64,000 bases of DNA from Marinobacter sp. NP-4(2019) (GCF_003994855.1 NZ_CP034142.1:2728001-2792000); one strand, 5' to 3'; positions 22,710 to 32,482 are shown, counted from the first letter of the stretch. Numbers and translations: made by a program. The notes: a model not told the origin generated them from the sequence alone.

Positions 22710-23138
22710 ATGAATAAAACAATCAAAACGCTGGCACTGGCTTCTGCAATAACCGTCTCCGGCTGCGCAACGACGGGCGGCGAGCGGGATTACAGTGACA
22801 GCCTCTATCTACGAGGCCAATTCGCCTGGTGGGATGCACTGCCCGAGTACAAGGTCAACAAAGTGGATTCCGGACTGTACCGAACAGAGGTGGAACTGAA
22901 AGCTGATGGCCAACCATACGAGTTCAAGTTTGGCGATGCAAACTGGAGTACCGGTACCAATTGCGGGTATCTGTCCGAGAAGGAAGACAAGGTGGTGACA
23001 CTGGATGAACCGGTGAACGCCAATTGCTCTGCGGTGTTCGAGAACTTCCGCTTCACGCCGCCGGAAAATGGCGTTTATGGCTTCTATTTTGACACCCGTG
23101 GTGAGGTACCGCAGGTATATATCAAGAAAGCGGACTGA
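22710..23138 (+). CDS. Small lipoprotein with starch-binding-like beta domain
   Basis: 142 aa. Lipobox VSGC at residues 16-19. The mature part, LYLRGQFAWWDALPEYKV ... YEFKFGDANWSTGTNCGY ... NGVYGFYFDTRG, resembles the carbohydrate-binding extensions found in alpha-glucan enzymes, with aromatic residues that could stack on sugars. It follows pulA by 69 bp and precedes a strong terminator, so the two are probably one operon. It may bind maltodextrins at the cell surface; this is inference. Confidence 0.72.
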   Translation: MNKTIKTLALASAITVSGCATTGGERDYSDSLYLRGQFAWWDALPEYKVNKVDSGLYRTEVELKADGQPYEFKFGDANWSTGTNCGYLSEKEDKVVTLDEPVNANCSAVFENFRFTPPENGVYGFYFDTRGEVPQVYIKKAD

Positions 23139-23151
23139 AAGATAACTAAAG

Positions 23152-23178
23152 AAAAGCCCGGCAATTGCCGGGCTTTTT
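23152..23178. terminator. Bidirectional terminator between the pulA operon and ppiD
   Basis: AAAA-GCCCGGC-AATT-GCCGGGC-TTTTT (stem 23156-23162/23167-23173). Confidence 0.93.
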
Positions 23179-23201
23179 CGGTTCGTCCCTGCCAATCTCC
23201 A

Positions 23202-25058
23202 TCAGGGCCGTGACACTTCCGCCCGCTCCCTCAGATACTGCTGGTAAGCCGCATACTCACGCTGACCCTCCATCGAGGACAGGAATTGGCGCAGCTGTGA
23301 CAGCTCACCATCACCTTCCGTGATTTCACCTTCGTTGACCTGATCCAGGGCGATAATTGAGAGTCCGTTACCCGAAAGAGCCTTACCGTAGGTCACCTCG
23401 CCTTCCTGAGGACGTTCCAGAGAGAATGCGGCTGCAATCTGCTGTTGGCCGAGGCCACCAGATACAGTGCGAGGCTGCTCGGTATACACGTCCCATTCAC
23501 CAACGCTCAGTTCTTCGACAGCTACACCGGATTCCAGTTCGGCGATCAGCGAGTCCGCCCGCTCTCTGAGGGCTTCCCGGGTCTTCTGCTCCAGCAACGC
23601 AGTACGGATATCCTCACGCACCGCCTCCAGTGGCTGCTCCTCGGCTTCATAGAACGTCTTGACACGGGCAACCACGGATACGTTATCCCCGACGTCAATC
23701 AGCTCCGTGTTGAAGCGATCCTGCAGCACATCCTCCGAGAACAGCTGGCGAACCAGGCCTGGGTGGTCAAACGGTGCATCCCCACCATTCCGGGTAACGC
23801 CTTCGGTTTCGCGGATTTCCAGCCCGAGCTCTTCCGCTGGCGCCTGGAGATCGTCCGCCGCGTAGGCGGAATCCGCCAATTGGGTACGCACTTCCGCGAA
23901 ACGCTCCTGAGCCTGACGCTGGGCCAATTCACGGCGCAGCTCGTCTCGCATCTCCTCAAGCGGCGGCACATCGGCTTTGCGTACATCCAGAAGCTTAATC
24001 AGGTGAACACCGAAGCCGGTTTGCACCGGTTCTGAGACCTCCCCCTTTTCAAGAGCAAACAGGGTCTCTTCAAAAGCCTCGTCATAGATACCGCGACCGG
24101 CAAAACCCAGATCTCCACCTTCGGCCGCCGACATGGCATCCGCAGAGAACTCCTCAGCCAGATCCGCAAACTCTTCACCGGAGGCGAGCCTGTCCTGAAT
24201 GGTGGATAGGGTTTCTGACGCGTTCTCACTATCCTCAATCAGGATATGGGCCGCGCGGCGCTCTTCGCTCGCAAGCTCTGAAGCCCTTTCCTCGTAATAC
24301 GCCTCCAGTTCCTCGTCACTGACGTTGACGGTTTCCGCCAGGGTTTCCAGGGAGAGCGCGATGTACTCTGCGTCTACGCGCTCAGGAAGACGGTAATCCT
24401 CGATGTTCTCCTGATAGTAGCCTTCAATCTCGGCATCGCTCACCTCAATGTCTGCACGCACCTCATCGGCAGACAGCGTGAGCACACGGAAATCACGGGT
24501 CTGGTTCTGGATGCGCAACAACTGGGCTACGTTTTCATCGGTTACCATACCGCTCTGGGCAATGCCCGCACGAATCTGGTTCACCACGTACTGTTTGCGC
24601 ATCGCCTCACGGAATTCACCCACGCCCATTCCCATATTGCGAACCGTGGCCACAAACCGGTCACGATTAAAGGTGCCATCAACCTGAAACTGCGGCATCT
24701 GGGTAATCAGCGAATCAATATCCGCGTCTGACAGTTCCAGCCCCTGGGCGTTGGCGTCCTGGATCAGTACCTGCTCCCGGATCAGGGATTCGAGTACATC
24801 CTGGCGGATCTGGTCCTCATTAAGCAGGGAGGGATCGGGGTTTTCCATTTCAGACAACCGGCGTTGGCTCTCCATCTGCACCACACGCAGGAACTCCCGC
24901 TCAGTAATGTCTTCTCCGTTTACGGTAGCCACTTCAGGCTCGCCGGAAAATCCACCAACGATTGCATCCATCCCCCAGATGGAGAGTGAAACGATCAATA
25001 GACCGATGATGATTTTGGCAATGGTGCCCTGGGCATTTTCCCGAATATCTTGAAGCAT
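23202..25058 (-). CDS. ppiD: PpiD periplasmic chaperone / peptidyl-prolyl isomerase
   Basis: 618 aa, matching E. coli PpiD. Single N-terminal anchor (IIIGLLIVSLSIWGMDAIVG), SurA-like N-domain, and a parvulin domain at about 265-355 (RRAAHILIEDS ... GGDLGFAGRGIYDEAFE ... VQTGFGVHLIKL), followed by a second degenerate region. It assists folding of newly exported outer-membrane proteins at SecYEG. Downstream of hupB and lon on the same strand, the usual gammaproteobacterial order. Confidence 0.94.
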   Translation of the reverse strand: MLQDIRENAQGTIAKIIIGLLIVSLSIWGMDAIVGGFSGEPEVATVNGEDITEREFLRVVQMESQRRLSEMENPDPSLLNEDQIRQDVLESLIREQVLIQDANAQGLELSDADIDSLITQMPQFQVDGTFNRDRFVATVRNMGMGVGEFREAMRKQYVVNQIRAGIAQSGMVTDENVAQLLRIQNQTRDFRVLTLSADEVRADIEVSDAEIEGYYQENIEDYRLPERVDAEYIALSLETLAETVNVSDEELEAYYEERASELASEERRAAHILIEDSENASETLSTIQDRLASGEEFADLAEEFSADAMSAAEGGDLGFAGRGIYDEAFEETLFALEKGEVSEPVQTGFGVHLIKLLDVRKADVPPLEEMRDELRRELAQRQAQERFAEVRTQLADSAYAADDLQAPAEELGLEIRETEGVTRNGGDAPFDHPGLVRQLFSEDVLQDRFNTELIDVGDNVSVVARVKTFYEAEEQPLEAVREDIRTALLEQKTREALRERADSLIAELESGVAVEELSVGEWDVYTEQPRTVSGGLGQQQIAAAFSLERPQEGEVTYGKALSGNGLSIIALDQVNEGEITEGDGELSQLRQFLSSMEGQREYAAYQQYLRERAEVSRP

Positions 25059-25130
25059 GTTTCTCCCGGATCCCTGATCAAAGTCGAGATGATTCTTGTC
25101 GTGAGATAGTGAAATTTAAGAGGCTTAACG

Positions 25131-25160
25131 TAAAAAGGCGCATCCTGTCCGGAATGCGCC
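25131..25160 (-). terminator. Terminator of hupB
   Basis: On the minus strand GGCGCAT (25160-25154), loop, ATGCGCC (25143-25137), then TTTTTA. A second GC-rich hairpin (GTCGGAG...CTCCGAC, about 25189-25220) lies between it and hupB. Confidence 0.85.
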
Positions 25161-25255
25161 TTGAATTCATCTGGAGCTGGATGGCGTCGGAGTTGACCCC
25201 GGGCCAACCGCTCCGACAGCACCCGCATGACCGGCGCTGTCAGAGAAAGAACCGC

Positions 25256-25528
25256 TTACTTAACGGCGTCTTTCAGGGCCTTACCTGCCTTGAACCCAGG
25301 CACTTTGGAGGCCGGAATCTTGATCTCGGCACCAGTCTGCGGGTTGCGACCAGTACGGGCAGCACGCTCTTTAACAGAGAAAGTGCCAAAACCGATCAGA
25401 GTAACCTGATCGCCTTTTTTCAGGGCACCGGTAATGGAGGTGGTCATTGCGTCCAGAGCACGGCCAGCGGCGGCTTTGGAGATATCTGCGGACTCTGCAA
25501 TTGCATCGATTAGTTCGGACTTGTTCAC
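25256..25528 (-). CDS. hupB: DNA-binding protein HU-beta
   Basis: 90 aa from a GTG at 25528 with AAGGGG upstream. The open frame runs further but HU proteins begin at M/V-NKSELIDAIA. Full HU fold with the beta-arm GTFSVKERAARTGRNPQTG and C-terminal helix FKAGKALKDAV. Dimeric nucleoid protein. Lies between lon and ppiD. Confidence 0.96.
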   Translation of the reverse strand: MNKSELIDAIAESADISKAAAGRALDAMTTSITGALKKGDQVTLIGFGTFSVKERAARTGRNPQTGAEIKIPASKVPGFKAGKALKDAVK

Positions 25529-25687
25529 ACTAAACCCCTTCGATTTCAGGTTGAAGATGTTATAGGTTGGTTTGTTTTTTCTCGGACGTTCTCGACTATC
25601 GCATAAGCGGTCAGAGAATTCCATTCTTCAGTTTTCTTATTCCTTGCGGTTCTTAACCGGTGTTCGGAATAGGCACTTACTGCGCGG

Positions 25688-25738
25688 GAGCCCTTGGTAT
25701 TGGCTGCTTCACGGCGAAACAGTTATACCAATGGGCTC
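25688..25738. other. Long imperfect hairpin between lon and hupB
   Basis: GAGCCC-TTGGTAT (25688-25700) pairs with ATACCAA-T-GGGCTC (25725-25738) with one bulge; the loop itself can pair (CTG.TTC / GAA.CAG). There is no U-tract on either strand, so it is not an ordinary terminator. It could be an mRNA processing or stability element for lon or hupB. Confidence 0.6.
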
Positions 25739-25766
25739 TCCGGCGTGTCAACAACTCATCCTGTCT

Positions 25767-28184
25767 TTAATGTGTATTTATGCGTTCGGCGGTATCGGAA
25801 TCGTCGTCCCGGTGCTTCCCGGAACCCGCTTCGGAGGACGAGTCCACCTCTCTGGGCTCTGGCGCATAGGCCAGTGCAACGTCCAGAACTTCATCAATCC
25901 ATTTGGCGGGAATGATCTCAAGGGATTCCTTGATATTATCTGGTATCTCTTTGAGATCACGAACATTTTCATCAGGAATTATAACGGTCTTGATACCACC
26001 CCGATGGGCCGCAAGCAGCTTTTCCTTAAGCCCGCCGATCGGCAGGACACGGCCGCGCAAGGTGATCTCACCGGTCATGGCGACATCCGCCCGAACCGGG
26101 ATTTGGGTTAATGCAGAAACCAGCGCGGTGCACATGCCAATACCGGCACTTGGACCATCTTTCGGGGTTGCACCCTCGGGAACGTGCACGTGCAGATCGT
26201 GTTTTTCATGGAAATCATCGGCGATTCCCAGGCCCGCAGCGCGGCTTCTGACCACTGTAAGCGCGGTCTGGATAGACTCCTGCATGACATCACCCAGGGA
26301 GCCGGTTTTCACCACACGCCCCTTACCCTTGGTCAGGGCGCACTCGATAGTCAACAGCTCGCCACCAACCTGAGTCCACGCCAGGCCGGTCACCTGTCCA
26401 ATCTGATTGGTTTCCTCGGCCAGACCGTACTTGAACCGCTGGACACCGGAATAGTCTTCCAGCATCTCCGGAGTCAGGGTCACGGAGACCTTTTCGCCAC
26501 TCTCAACGTGCTCACGCACCACCTTGCGGCAGATCTTGGCAATCTCACGCTCCAGGCTACGCACACCGGCTTCTCGCGTGTAATAACGAATCAGGTCTCG
26601 TAGCGTCTCCTCAGGAATTGTGAGCTCATCCTTGCGCAGCCCATTGGCCTTGATCTGCTTGGGCAGCAGGTAGCGCAGGGCAATGTTCACCTTCTCGTCC
26701 TCGGTGTACCCCGGAATGCGGATAATTTCCATGCGATCCAGCAATGCCGACGGGATGTCCATGGAGTTGGAGGTACACACGAACATGACGTCTGACAGAT
26801 CGTAGTCGACTTCCAGGTAGTGATCGTTGAAGGTGTGGTTCTGTTCCGGGTCCAGCACTTCCAGCAAGGCCGATGCCGGATCACCACGATGGTCCATACC
26901 CATCTTGTCGATTTCATCGAACAGGAACAGCGGGTTCTTCACCCCGACCTTTGACAGCTTCTGGAGCAACTTGCCAGGCAAGGCGCCAATGTAGGTCTTG
27001 CGGTGACCGCGGATTTCCGCCTCATCACGCACGCCACCGAGCGCCATGCGGGTATACTTGCGGTTAGTCGCACGGGCAATGGACTGCCCCAGGGAAGTCT
27101 TACCCACCCCGGGAGGCCCCACCAGACACAGTACCGGCCCCTTCACCTTCTTCACCCGGCTCTGTACCGCCAGATACTCGAGAATGCGCTTCTTGACCTC
27201 ATCCAGACCGTAATGGTCCTTATCAAGGATCTCACGGGCCTTCTCGATATCGTGACGCACGCGGCTGCGCTTTTTCCAGGGCACTGCCAACATCCAGTCG
27301 ATGTAGCCACGCACCACCGTTGCCTCGGCTGACATCGGAGACATCATTTTCAGTTTGTTCAGCTCGGCCTCGGTCTTCTTGTAGGCCTCTTCCGGCAGCC
27401 CGGCTTCTTCCAGCTTCTGCTCCAGCTCTTCAAAGTCGTTGTTACCTTCACCCAGGTTACCCATTTCCTTCTGGATAGCCTTCATTTGCTCGTTCAGGTA
27501 GTACTCACGCTGGCTGCGTTCCATCTGCTTCTTCACACGGCCACGAATCCGCTTCTCGACCTCGATCAGGTCGATCTCACCGTCCAGCTTGCCCAGCAAC
27601 AGGTCAACGCGCTTGCGAACATCCAGCGCCTCCAGCAGTTCCTGCTTCTCCGGAATACGCATTTCCAGGTGAGCGGCCATGGTGTCGGCCAGGCGCTCAA
27701 CATCGGTGATCCCGGTCAATGCGTTGGAGACCTCGGAAGGCACCTTCTTGGACAGTTTGACGTACTTTTCAAACTCATCCATAAGAGTCTTGACCAGAAC
27801 GTCTTCTTCACGCTCCGGCAGCGCGCCCTCATCCAGTATGACCGCTTTGCCGGACAGGTAATCGCCCTCGGCAATACCACTCAGTGTGGCGCGGGCATTG
27901 CCTTCAACCAGAACTTTCACAGTTCCGTCCGGAAGGCGCAGCATCTGCAATACGGTCGCCAACGTGCCCATGTCAAACACATCATCCGGGCCGGGCTCAT
28001 CGGTAGAGGCATCCCGTTGTGCAACCAGCAGGATCTCCTTGCTGCCCTCCATTGCGGCTTCCAGCGCCTGGATGGATTTTTCGCGCCCCACAAACAGCGG
28101 AACGACCATGTGCGGAAACACCACCACATCACGGAGGGGGAGCAGCGGGTATTCTTGCACAGATTCTTCGGGTATCCGGGTCAT
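25767..28184 (-). CDS. lon: ATP-dependent protease Lon
   Basis: 805 aa. LAN substrate-binding domain (LPLRDVVVFPHMVVPLFVGR), AAA+ module with Walker A GPPGVGKTSLGQ and Walker B LFLFDEIDKM, and the serine protease domain with the Ser-Lys dyad in KDGPSAGIGM and GGLKEKLLAAHRGG. Cytoplasmic quality-control and regulatory protease. Upstream, CCCCAATG with a TTGCAA about 12 bp before it resembles a weak sigma-32 site, as expected for a heat-shock gene. Transcribed toward hupB after clpX. Confidence 0.97.
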   Translation of the reverse strand: MTRIPEESVQEYPLLPLRDVVVFPHMVVPLFVGREKSIQALEAAMEGSKEILLVAQRDASTDEPGPDDVFDMGTLATVLQMLRLPDGTVKVLVEGNARATLSGIAEGDYLSGKAVILDEGALPEREEDVLVKTLMDEFEKYVKLSKKVPSEVSNALTGITDVERLADTMAAHLEMRIPEKQELLEALDVRKRVDLLLGKLDGEIDLIEVEKRIRGRVKKQMERSQREYYLNEQMKAIQKEMGNLGEGNNDFEELEQKLEEAGLPEEAYKKTEAELNKLKMMSPMSAEATVVRGYIDWMLAVPWKKRSRVRHDIEKAREILDKDHYGLDEVKKRILEYLAVQSRVKKVKGPVLCLVGPPGVGKTSLGQSIARATNRKYTRMALGGVRDEAEIRGHRKTYIGALPGKLLQKLSKVGVKNPLFLFDEIDKMGMDHRGDPASALLEVLDPEQNHTFNDHYLEVDYDLSDVMFVCTSNSMDIPSALLDRMEIIRIPGYTEDEKVNIALRYLLPKQIKANGLRKDELTIPEETLRDLIRYYTREAGVRSLEREIAKICRKVVREHVESGEKVSVTLTPEMLEDYSGVQRFKYGLAEETNQIGQVTGLAWTQVGGELLTIECALTKGKGRVVKTGSLGDVMQESIQTALTVVRSRAAGLGIADDFHEKHDLHVHVPEGATPKDGPSAGIGMCTALVSALTQIPVRADVAMTGEITLRGRVLPIGGLKEKLLAAHRGGIKTVIIPDENVRDLKEIPDNIKESLEIIPAKWIDEVLDVALAYAPEPREVDSSSEAGSGKHRDDDSDTAERINTH

Positions 28185-28300
28185 AAGGAATCCTCTGACG
28201 GTGTTTCTTTCAGCATATCACCCATCATTGGGGCGTCGGCAAAAATTGCAATCTTTTTACGAAACGAAACAGGGCGGGAATAGTGGGTTACAGACGAATA

Positions 28301-28325
28301 AAAAGGGGCGTTCCCGCCCCTTTTT
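28301..28325. terminator. Bidirectional terminator between clpX and lon
   Basis: AAAAGGGGCG (28301-28310), loop TTCC, CGCCCCTTTTT (28315-28325). T-runs on both strands; it separates clpX from lon. Confidence 0.93.
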
Positions 28326-28351
28326 ATTACTTACGGAACCACGTGACTGAT

Positions 28352-29635
28352 TCAGTCCTCGGGAACCGCTTTGGCGTGATCATTACCAGCGTATATCTTG
28401 AACGGCTCGGAATCACCGCTGATAACACTCTCGTCTATGACCACCTTGGTGACATCGTGTTCGGAAGGAATCTGGTACATGGTGTCCAGCAAAGTCGCCT
28501 CCATAATGGAGCGCAGCCCGCGGGCACCGGTTTTCCGTATCATGGCCTTGCGGGCAACGGCCCGTAGCGCATCCTCACGGAAATCCAGCTCCACACCTTC
28601 CATGTCGAACAGCTTCTGATACTGCTTGGTCAGAGCGTTCTTCGGCTCGGTCAGGATCTGAACCAGCGCATCTTCATCCAGCTCGGTCAGTGTTGCCACT
28701 ACCGGCAGACGACCAACAAATTCCGGAATCAGGCCATACTTCACCAGATCCTCGGTCTCAACATCCTTGATGATGTCGCCGGTGTTCTTGGTGTCATCCG
28801 GGCTTTTAACCGTGGCAGAAAAACCAATGCTGCTACGCTCGGAGCGCTCCTGGATCACCTTGTCCAGGCCAGCAAAGGCACCACCACAGATAAACAGCAT
28901 ATTACCCGTGTCTACCTGCAGGAACTCCTGCTGGGGATGCTTCCGGCCACCCTGGGGCGGAACTGAAGCAACCGTGCCCTCAATCAGTTTCAGCAGTGCC
29001 TGCTGCACGCCCTCCCCGGATACATCCCGGGTAATAGACGGGTTATCAGACTTGCGGGAGATCTTATCGATCTCATCGATGTAGACAATACCGCGCTGGG
29101 CCTTGTCCACGTCATAATCGCACTTCTGCAGCAGCTTCTGAATGATGTTCTCAACATCTTCGCCAACGTAACCTGCTTCTGTCAGCGTGGTCGCGTCTGC
29201 AATGGTGAATGGTACATTGAGCATGCGAGCCAGGGTCTCGGCGAGCAGGGTCTTACCGCTACCAGTCGGACCGATCAGCAAAATATTACTCTTGCCGAGC
29301 TCTACCTCTGCCTTGCCCTCGCCATATCTCAGGCGCTTGTAGTGGTTATAGACCGCGACCGAAAGCACAACCTTCGCACGATCCTGACCAATGACGTATT
29401 CGTTCAGGGTATCGCGGATTTCAGCAGGTGTCGGCAGACGATCACTGGCCTCTTCCTGCGTACTCTCCTGAATCTCTTCACGGATAATGTCATTGCACAG
29501 GTCAACGCACTCGTCGCAGATGAACACCGAGGGCCCTGCAATGAGCTTACGGACTTCATGCTGGCTCTTTCCACAAAACGAGCAGTAGAGCAACTTGCCG
29601 TTATCGTCGCCCCTGCCGTTTCTTTCATCTGCCAT
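28352..29635 (-). CDS. clpX: ClpX ATPase subunit of the ClpXP protease
   Basis: 427 aa. N-terminal zinc-binding domain with CSFCGKSQ and CDECVDLC, AAA+ Walker A GPTGSGKTLLAE, Walker B VYIDEIDKI, and the ClpP-contacting IGF-type loop (SIGFSATVKS). Unfolds tagged substrates and feeds ClpP, encoded 76 bp upstream on the same strand. Confidence 0.97.
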   Translation of the reverse strand: MADERNGRGDDNGKLLYCSFCGKSQHEVRKLIAGPSVFICDECVDLCNDIIREEIQESTQEEASDRLPTPAEIRDTLNEYVIGQDRAKVVLSVAVYNHYKRLRYGEGKAEVELGKSNILLIGPTGSGKTLLAETLARMLNVPFTIADATTLTEAGYVGEDVENIIQKLLQKCDYDVDKAQRGIVYIDEIDKISRKSDNPSITRDVSGEGVQQALLKLIEGTVASVPPQGGRKHPQQEFLQVDTGNMLFICGGAFAGLDKVIQERSERSSIGFSATVKSPDDTKNTGDIIKDVETEDLVKYGLIPEFVGRLPVVATLTELDEDALVQILTEPKNALTKQYQKLFDMEGVELDFREDALRAVARKAMIRKTGARGLRSIMEATLLDTMYQIPSEHDVTKVVIDESVISGDSEPFKIYAGNDHAKAVPED

Positions 29636-29711
29636 TGAAATACCTCTGATCTTGGTTTGCCGGCGTTACTGGCTAATACGCCGGCCAAGGATGATGCGAT
29701 TACCTTCAGTA

Positions 29712-30347
29712 TTATTTATTCGGTACGCGCTTATCAAGTATAGAATCAATCAGGCCATAGTCCTTTGCCTGCTGCGGATCCATGAAATTGTCGCGATCCG
29801 TGTCCTTGGCAATGGTATCAAGGTCCTGCCCCGTGTGGTGAGCAAGGAGAGTATTCAGGGTCTGGCGGATCTTCAGAATCTCACGGGTGTGGATCTCGAT
29901 GTCCGTTGCCTGCCCCTGATAACCGCCCAGCGGCTGGTGAATCATCACCCGGGAATTCGGCAAACACGCGCGCTTGCCCTCAGCGCCACCGGCCAACAGG
30001 AATGCCCCCATGCTGGCAGCCTGACCTACGCACAGCGTGGCGACATCCGGCTTGATGAACTGCATGGTGTCGTAGATGGACATACCCGCAGTCACCGAAC
30101 CACCGGGGCTGTTGATATAAAGATGGATGTCCTTGTCCGGGTTCTCGGACTCCAGGAACAACAGCTGCGCCACGATCAGGTTGGCCATGTGGTCCTCAAC
30201 CGGGCCCACCATGAAGATCACCCGCTCTTTGAGCAACCGGGAGTAGATATCAAAAGAACGCTCACCACGAGCGGTTTGCTCAATAACGATCGGAACCAGA
30301 CCGGAACTGGTTACCATTGCGGGACCATCAATAGGTTTTTGCGTCAT
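29712..30347 (-). CDS. clpP: ClpP serine protease subunit
   Basis: 211 aa. Catalytic Ser in GQAASMGAFLLAGG, His in RVMIHQPLGG, and Asp in the later HTGQDLDTIAKDTDRD region. Forms the tetradecameric proteolytic chamber. First gene of clpP-clpX, downstream of tig and separated from it by a hairpin terminator. Confidence 0.97.
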   Translation of the reverse strand: MTQKPIDGPAMVTSSGLVPIVIEQTARGERSFDIYSRLLKERVIFMVGPVEDHMANLIVAQLLFLESENPDKDIHLYINSPGGSVTAGMSIYDTMQFIKPDVATLCVGQAASMGAFLLAGGAEGKRACLPNSRVMIHQPLGGYQGQATDIEIHTREILKIRQTLNTLLAHHTGQDLDTIAKDTDRDNFMDPQQAKDYGLIDSILDKRVPNK

Positions 30348-30448
30348 GATGTGCCTGAACTCCTTCTGGACAATGGGGTCGTGGCCTCAGGCCACTGCGT
30401 TATCAGTGTTCTACACCCTGCATACTTTGCCAGCACCGGGCCAAGATG

Positions 30449-30475
30449 AAAACAGCCGGACATGCCGGCTGTTTT
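30449..30475. terminator. Terminator between tig and clpP
   Basis: AAAACAGCCGG (30449-30459), ACATG, CCGGCTGTTTT (30465-30475); symmetrical, works for tig on the minus strand. Confidence 0.88.
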
Positions 30476-30517
30476 CCCTTTTCGGCCAACAGGGCCCGAT
30501 TTTAAGCCCCGAGGTGA

Positions 30518-31822
30518 TCAGCGCTGAGGCTGACCAGCCTGAACGGCCTCTTCGTACTTGACCTTTTTCTCTTTGACCTGGGCCTGCTCAAGCACATGGT
30601 CAACAACCTGATCTTCCAGTACGGAAGACTCAATTTGTGACTTCTGCTCAGGGTTGCTGTTGAAATGGGCAACCACTTCCTCAGGCTGCTCATACGTTGA
30701 CGCGATCTCCTGGATCTTTTCGTCAACCTTGGCCGGATCGGCTTTCAGGTCGTTCTTCTTGACCACTTCCTGGAACAGCAGACCAGTCTTCACGCGACGC
30801 TTGGCCTGCTCTTCAAAGATTTCCTTGGGCAGCTGCTGGAAATCAACCTGGCCGCCGAAGCGCTGAACGGCGTCCTGACGCAGGCGATCAATTTCCTGAT
30901 CAACCAGAGCAGTCGGAACATCAAGCTCGGTGGTTTCCAGCAGGCCATCAACCACGTCGTTCTTGACCTTGTTCGATACCGCCTGCTTGAGCTCACGCTC
31001 CATGTTCTTCTTCACTTCCTCACGGAAAGTGGCTTCGTCTTCGGCCTCAATGCCGAAATTCTTGAAGAACTCTTGATTCAATTCAGGCAGTTGGGGCTCT
31101 TCAACCTTGTGAATCTTGATTTCGAACTTGGCCGGCTTACCTGCCAGGTCTTCATTCTGGTAGTCGTCCGGGAAGGTCACCTCGATTTCCAGTTCCTCGC
31201 CGGCCTTACCGCCGACAATGCCCTTCTCGAAGCCCGGGATCATCTGACCGGAGCCCAGGGTCAGGCGATGCCCTTCAGCCGCGCCACCTTCAAACTCCTC
31301 GCCATCGATGAAGCCCTTGAAGTCGATAGTCACGACGTCCTTGTTCTTGGACTTGCGCTTGACTTCCTTCATGGTGGCCTGCTGACGACGCAGGTTATCG
31401 ATCATGTTGTCGATATCCTTGTCGGTAATCTCGGACGTCAGCTTCTCAACAGAGATCTTGCTGAGGTCGCCCAGTTCGATTTCCGGCAGCACTTCGAATG
31501 TGGCAACGAACTCCAGGTCCTTGCCCTCTTCCATCACGGTCGGCTCAAGCTTCGGCCAGCCGGCCGGATTGATGTCCTGCTCTTGCAGTGCCTTGATGTA
31601 GGTATCACGCATGACCTCGCCAACGACTTCCTGGCGAACACTGGCACCGAAACGACGCTTGACCACGCTCATGGGCACCTTACCCGGACGGAAACCGTTC
31701 AGGCGCACAGTACGGGCCGTTTCCTGCAGGCGTTTCTGAACCGCCTGGTCAATTTCCTGGGCGGGCACACCAATCGTCATGCGACGCTCGATGTTGGAGG
31801 TCGTTTCAACAGACACTTGCAT
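30518..31822 (-). CDS. tig: Trigger factor, ribosome-associated chaperone
   Basis: 434 aa, standard length. Ribosome-docking GFRPGKVPMSVVKRRFG in the N-terminal domain, FKBP-type PPIase core (TIDFKGFIDGEEFEGG ... LGSGQMIPGFEKGI), and a helical C-terminal chaperone region. Binds nascent chains at the exit tunnel. Preceded by four tRNAs on the same strand. Confidence 0.97.
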   Translation of the reverse strand: MQVSVETTSNIERRMTIGVPAQEIDQAVQKRLQETARTVRLNGFRPGKVPMSVVKRRFGASVRQEVVGEVMRDTYIKALQEQDINPAGWPKLEPTVMEEGKDLEFVATFEVLPEIELGDLSKISVEKLTSEITDKDIDNMIDNLRRQQATMKEVKRKSKNKDVVTIDFKGFIDGEEFEGGAAEGHRLTLGSGQMIPGFEKGIVGGKAGEELEIEVTFPDDYQNEDLAGKPAKFEIKIHKVEEPQLPELNQEFFKNFGIEAEDEATFREEVKKNMERELKQAVSNKVKNDVVDGLLETTELDVPTALVDQEIDRLRQDAVQRFGGQVDFQQLPKEIFEEQAKRRVKTGLLFQEVVKKNDLKADPAKVDEKIQEIASTYEQPEEVVAHFNSNPEQKSQIESSVLEDQVVDHVLEQAQVKEKKVKYEEAVQAGQPQR

Positions 31823-32043
31823 GGAGGATCCTCAAATTACAGGTTCAGTATGTGAATGAAATTAAACCTAAAAGTCCGTTCCCGAAGGGGTTCTCGCAGA
31901 AGGACCGAAAATTAAAAGCAGGTAGTTTATCACGGTTTGCCCCACCGAGAGAATCACCTGTCACAGTCACTTTCAGCGATTGCGACCACATCGGGGCTTT
32001 GTTATCTAGAGAAGTGGGGACAAAAACGAAAAAAAGAAAGGGG

Positions 32044-32128
32044 TGGTGCGAGAGGAGAGACTCGAACTCTCACGGGTTGCCCCACTGGAACCTAAATCCA
32101 GCGCGTCTACCAGTTCCGCCACTCTCGC
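32044..32128 (-). tRNA. tRNA-Leu (anticodon TAG)
   Basis: Reading the minus strand: 7-bp acceptor GCGAGAG/CTCTCGC, D-loop GGTAGACGC, anticodon stem CTGGA/TCCAG with loop TTTAGGT, a long class II variable arm, T-loop GTTCGAGTC and encoded CCA. Last of a four-tRNA cluster. Confidence 0.95.
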
Positions 32129-32207
32129 ACAACAGATTGAAGAATTACCGATGACCAACTGTCATCATGAAACTCAACAAACGCGGAAATCAAGCCTGAA
32201 AGAAAAG

Positions 32208-32284
32208 TGGGGTGGACGAAGGGGTTCGAACCCTCGACCGCAGGAGTCACAATCCTGAGCTCTACCAGCTGAGCTACGTCCACC
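32208..32284 (-). tRNA. tRNA-His (anticodon GTG)
   Basis: Acceptor GTGGACG/CGTCCAC, D-arm AGCTCAGCTGGTAGAGC, anticodon loop TTGTGAC, T-arm GAGGGTTCGAACCCC, encoded CCA; an extra 5' G (32284) faces C73, the identity feature of tRNA-His. Confidence 0.96.
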
Positions 32285-32373
32285 ACATCGGGACATGCCT
32301 TTCGGCACTCACATCTACTCACTTAAACTTTGCTGGTTCGGCGACTCCGGCGCGGACCAAGCCCACGACTTTA

Positions 32374-32450
32374 TGGCGCGCCCGGCAGGACTCGAACCTG
32401 CGACCATCCGCTTAGAAGGCGGATGCTCTATCCAGCTGAGCTACGGGCGC
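32374..32450 (-). tRNA. tRNA-Arg (anticodon TCT)
   Basis: Acceptor GCGCCCG/CGGGCGC, D-arm AGCTCAGCTGGATAGAGC, anticodon stem CCGCC with loop TTCTAAG, T-arm CAGGTTCGAGTCCTG, encoded CCA. Confidence 0.96.
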
Positions 32451-32482
32451 TTGACCGTTCGCCCACCTGAATATCCAGAAAG

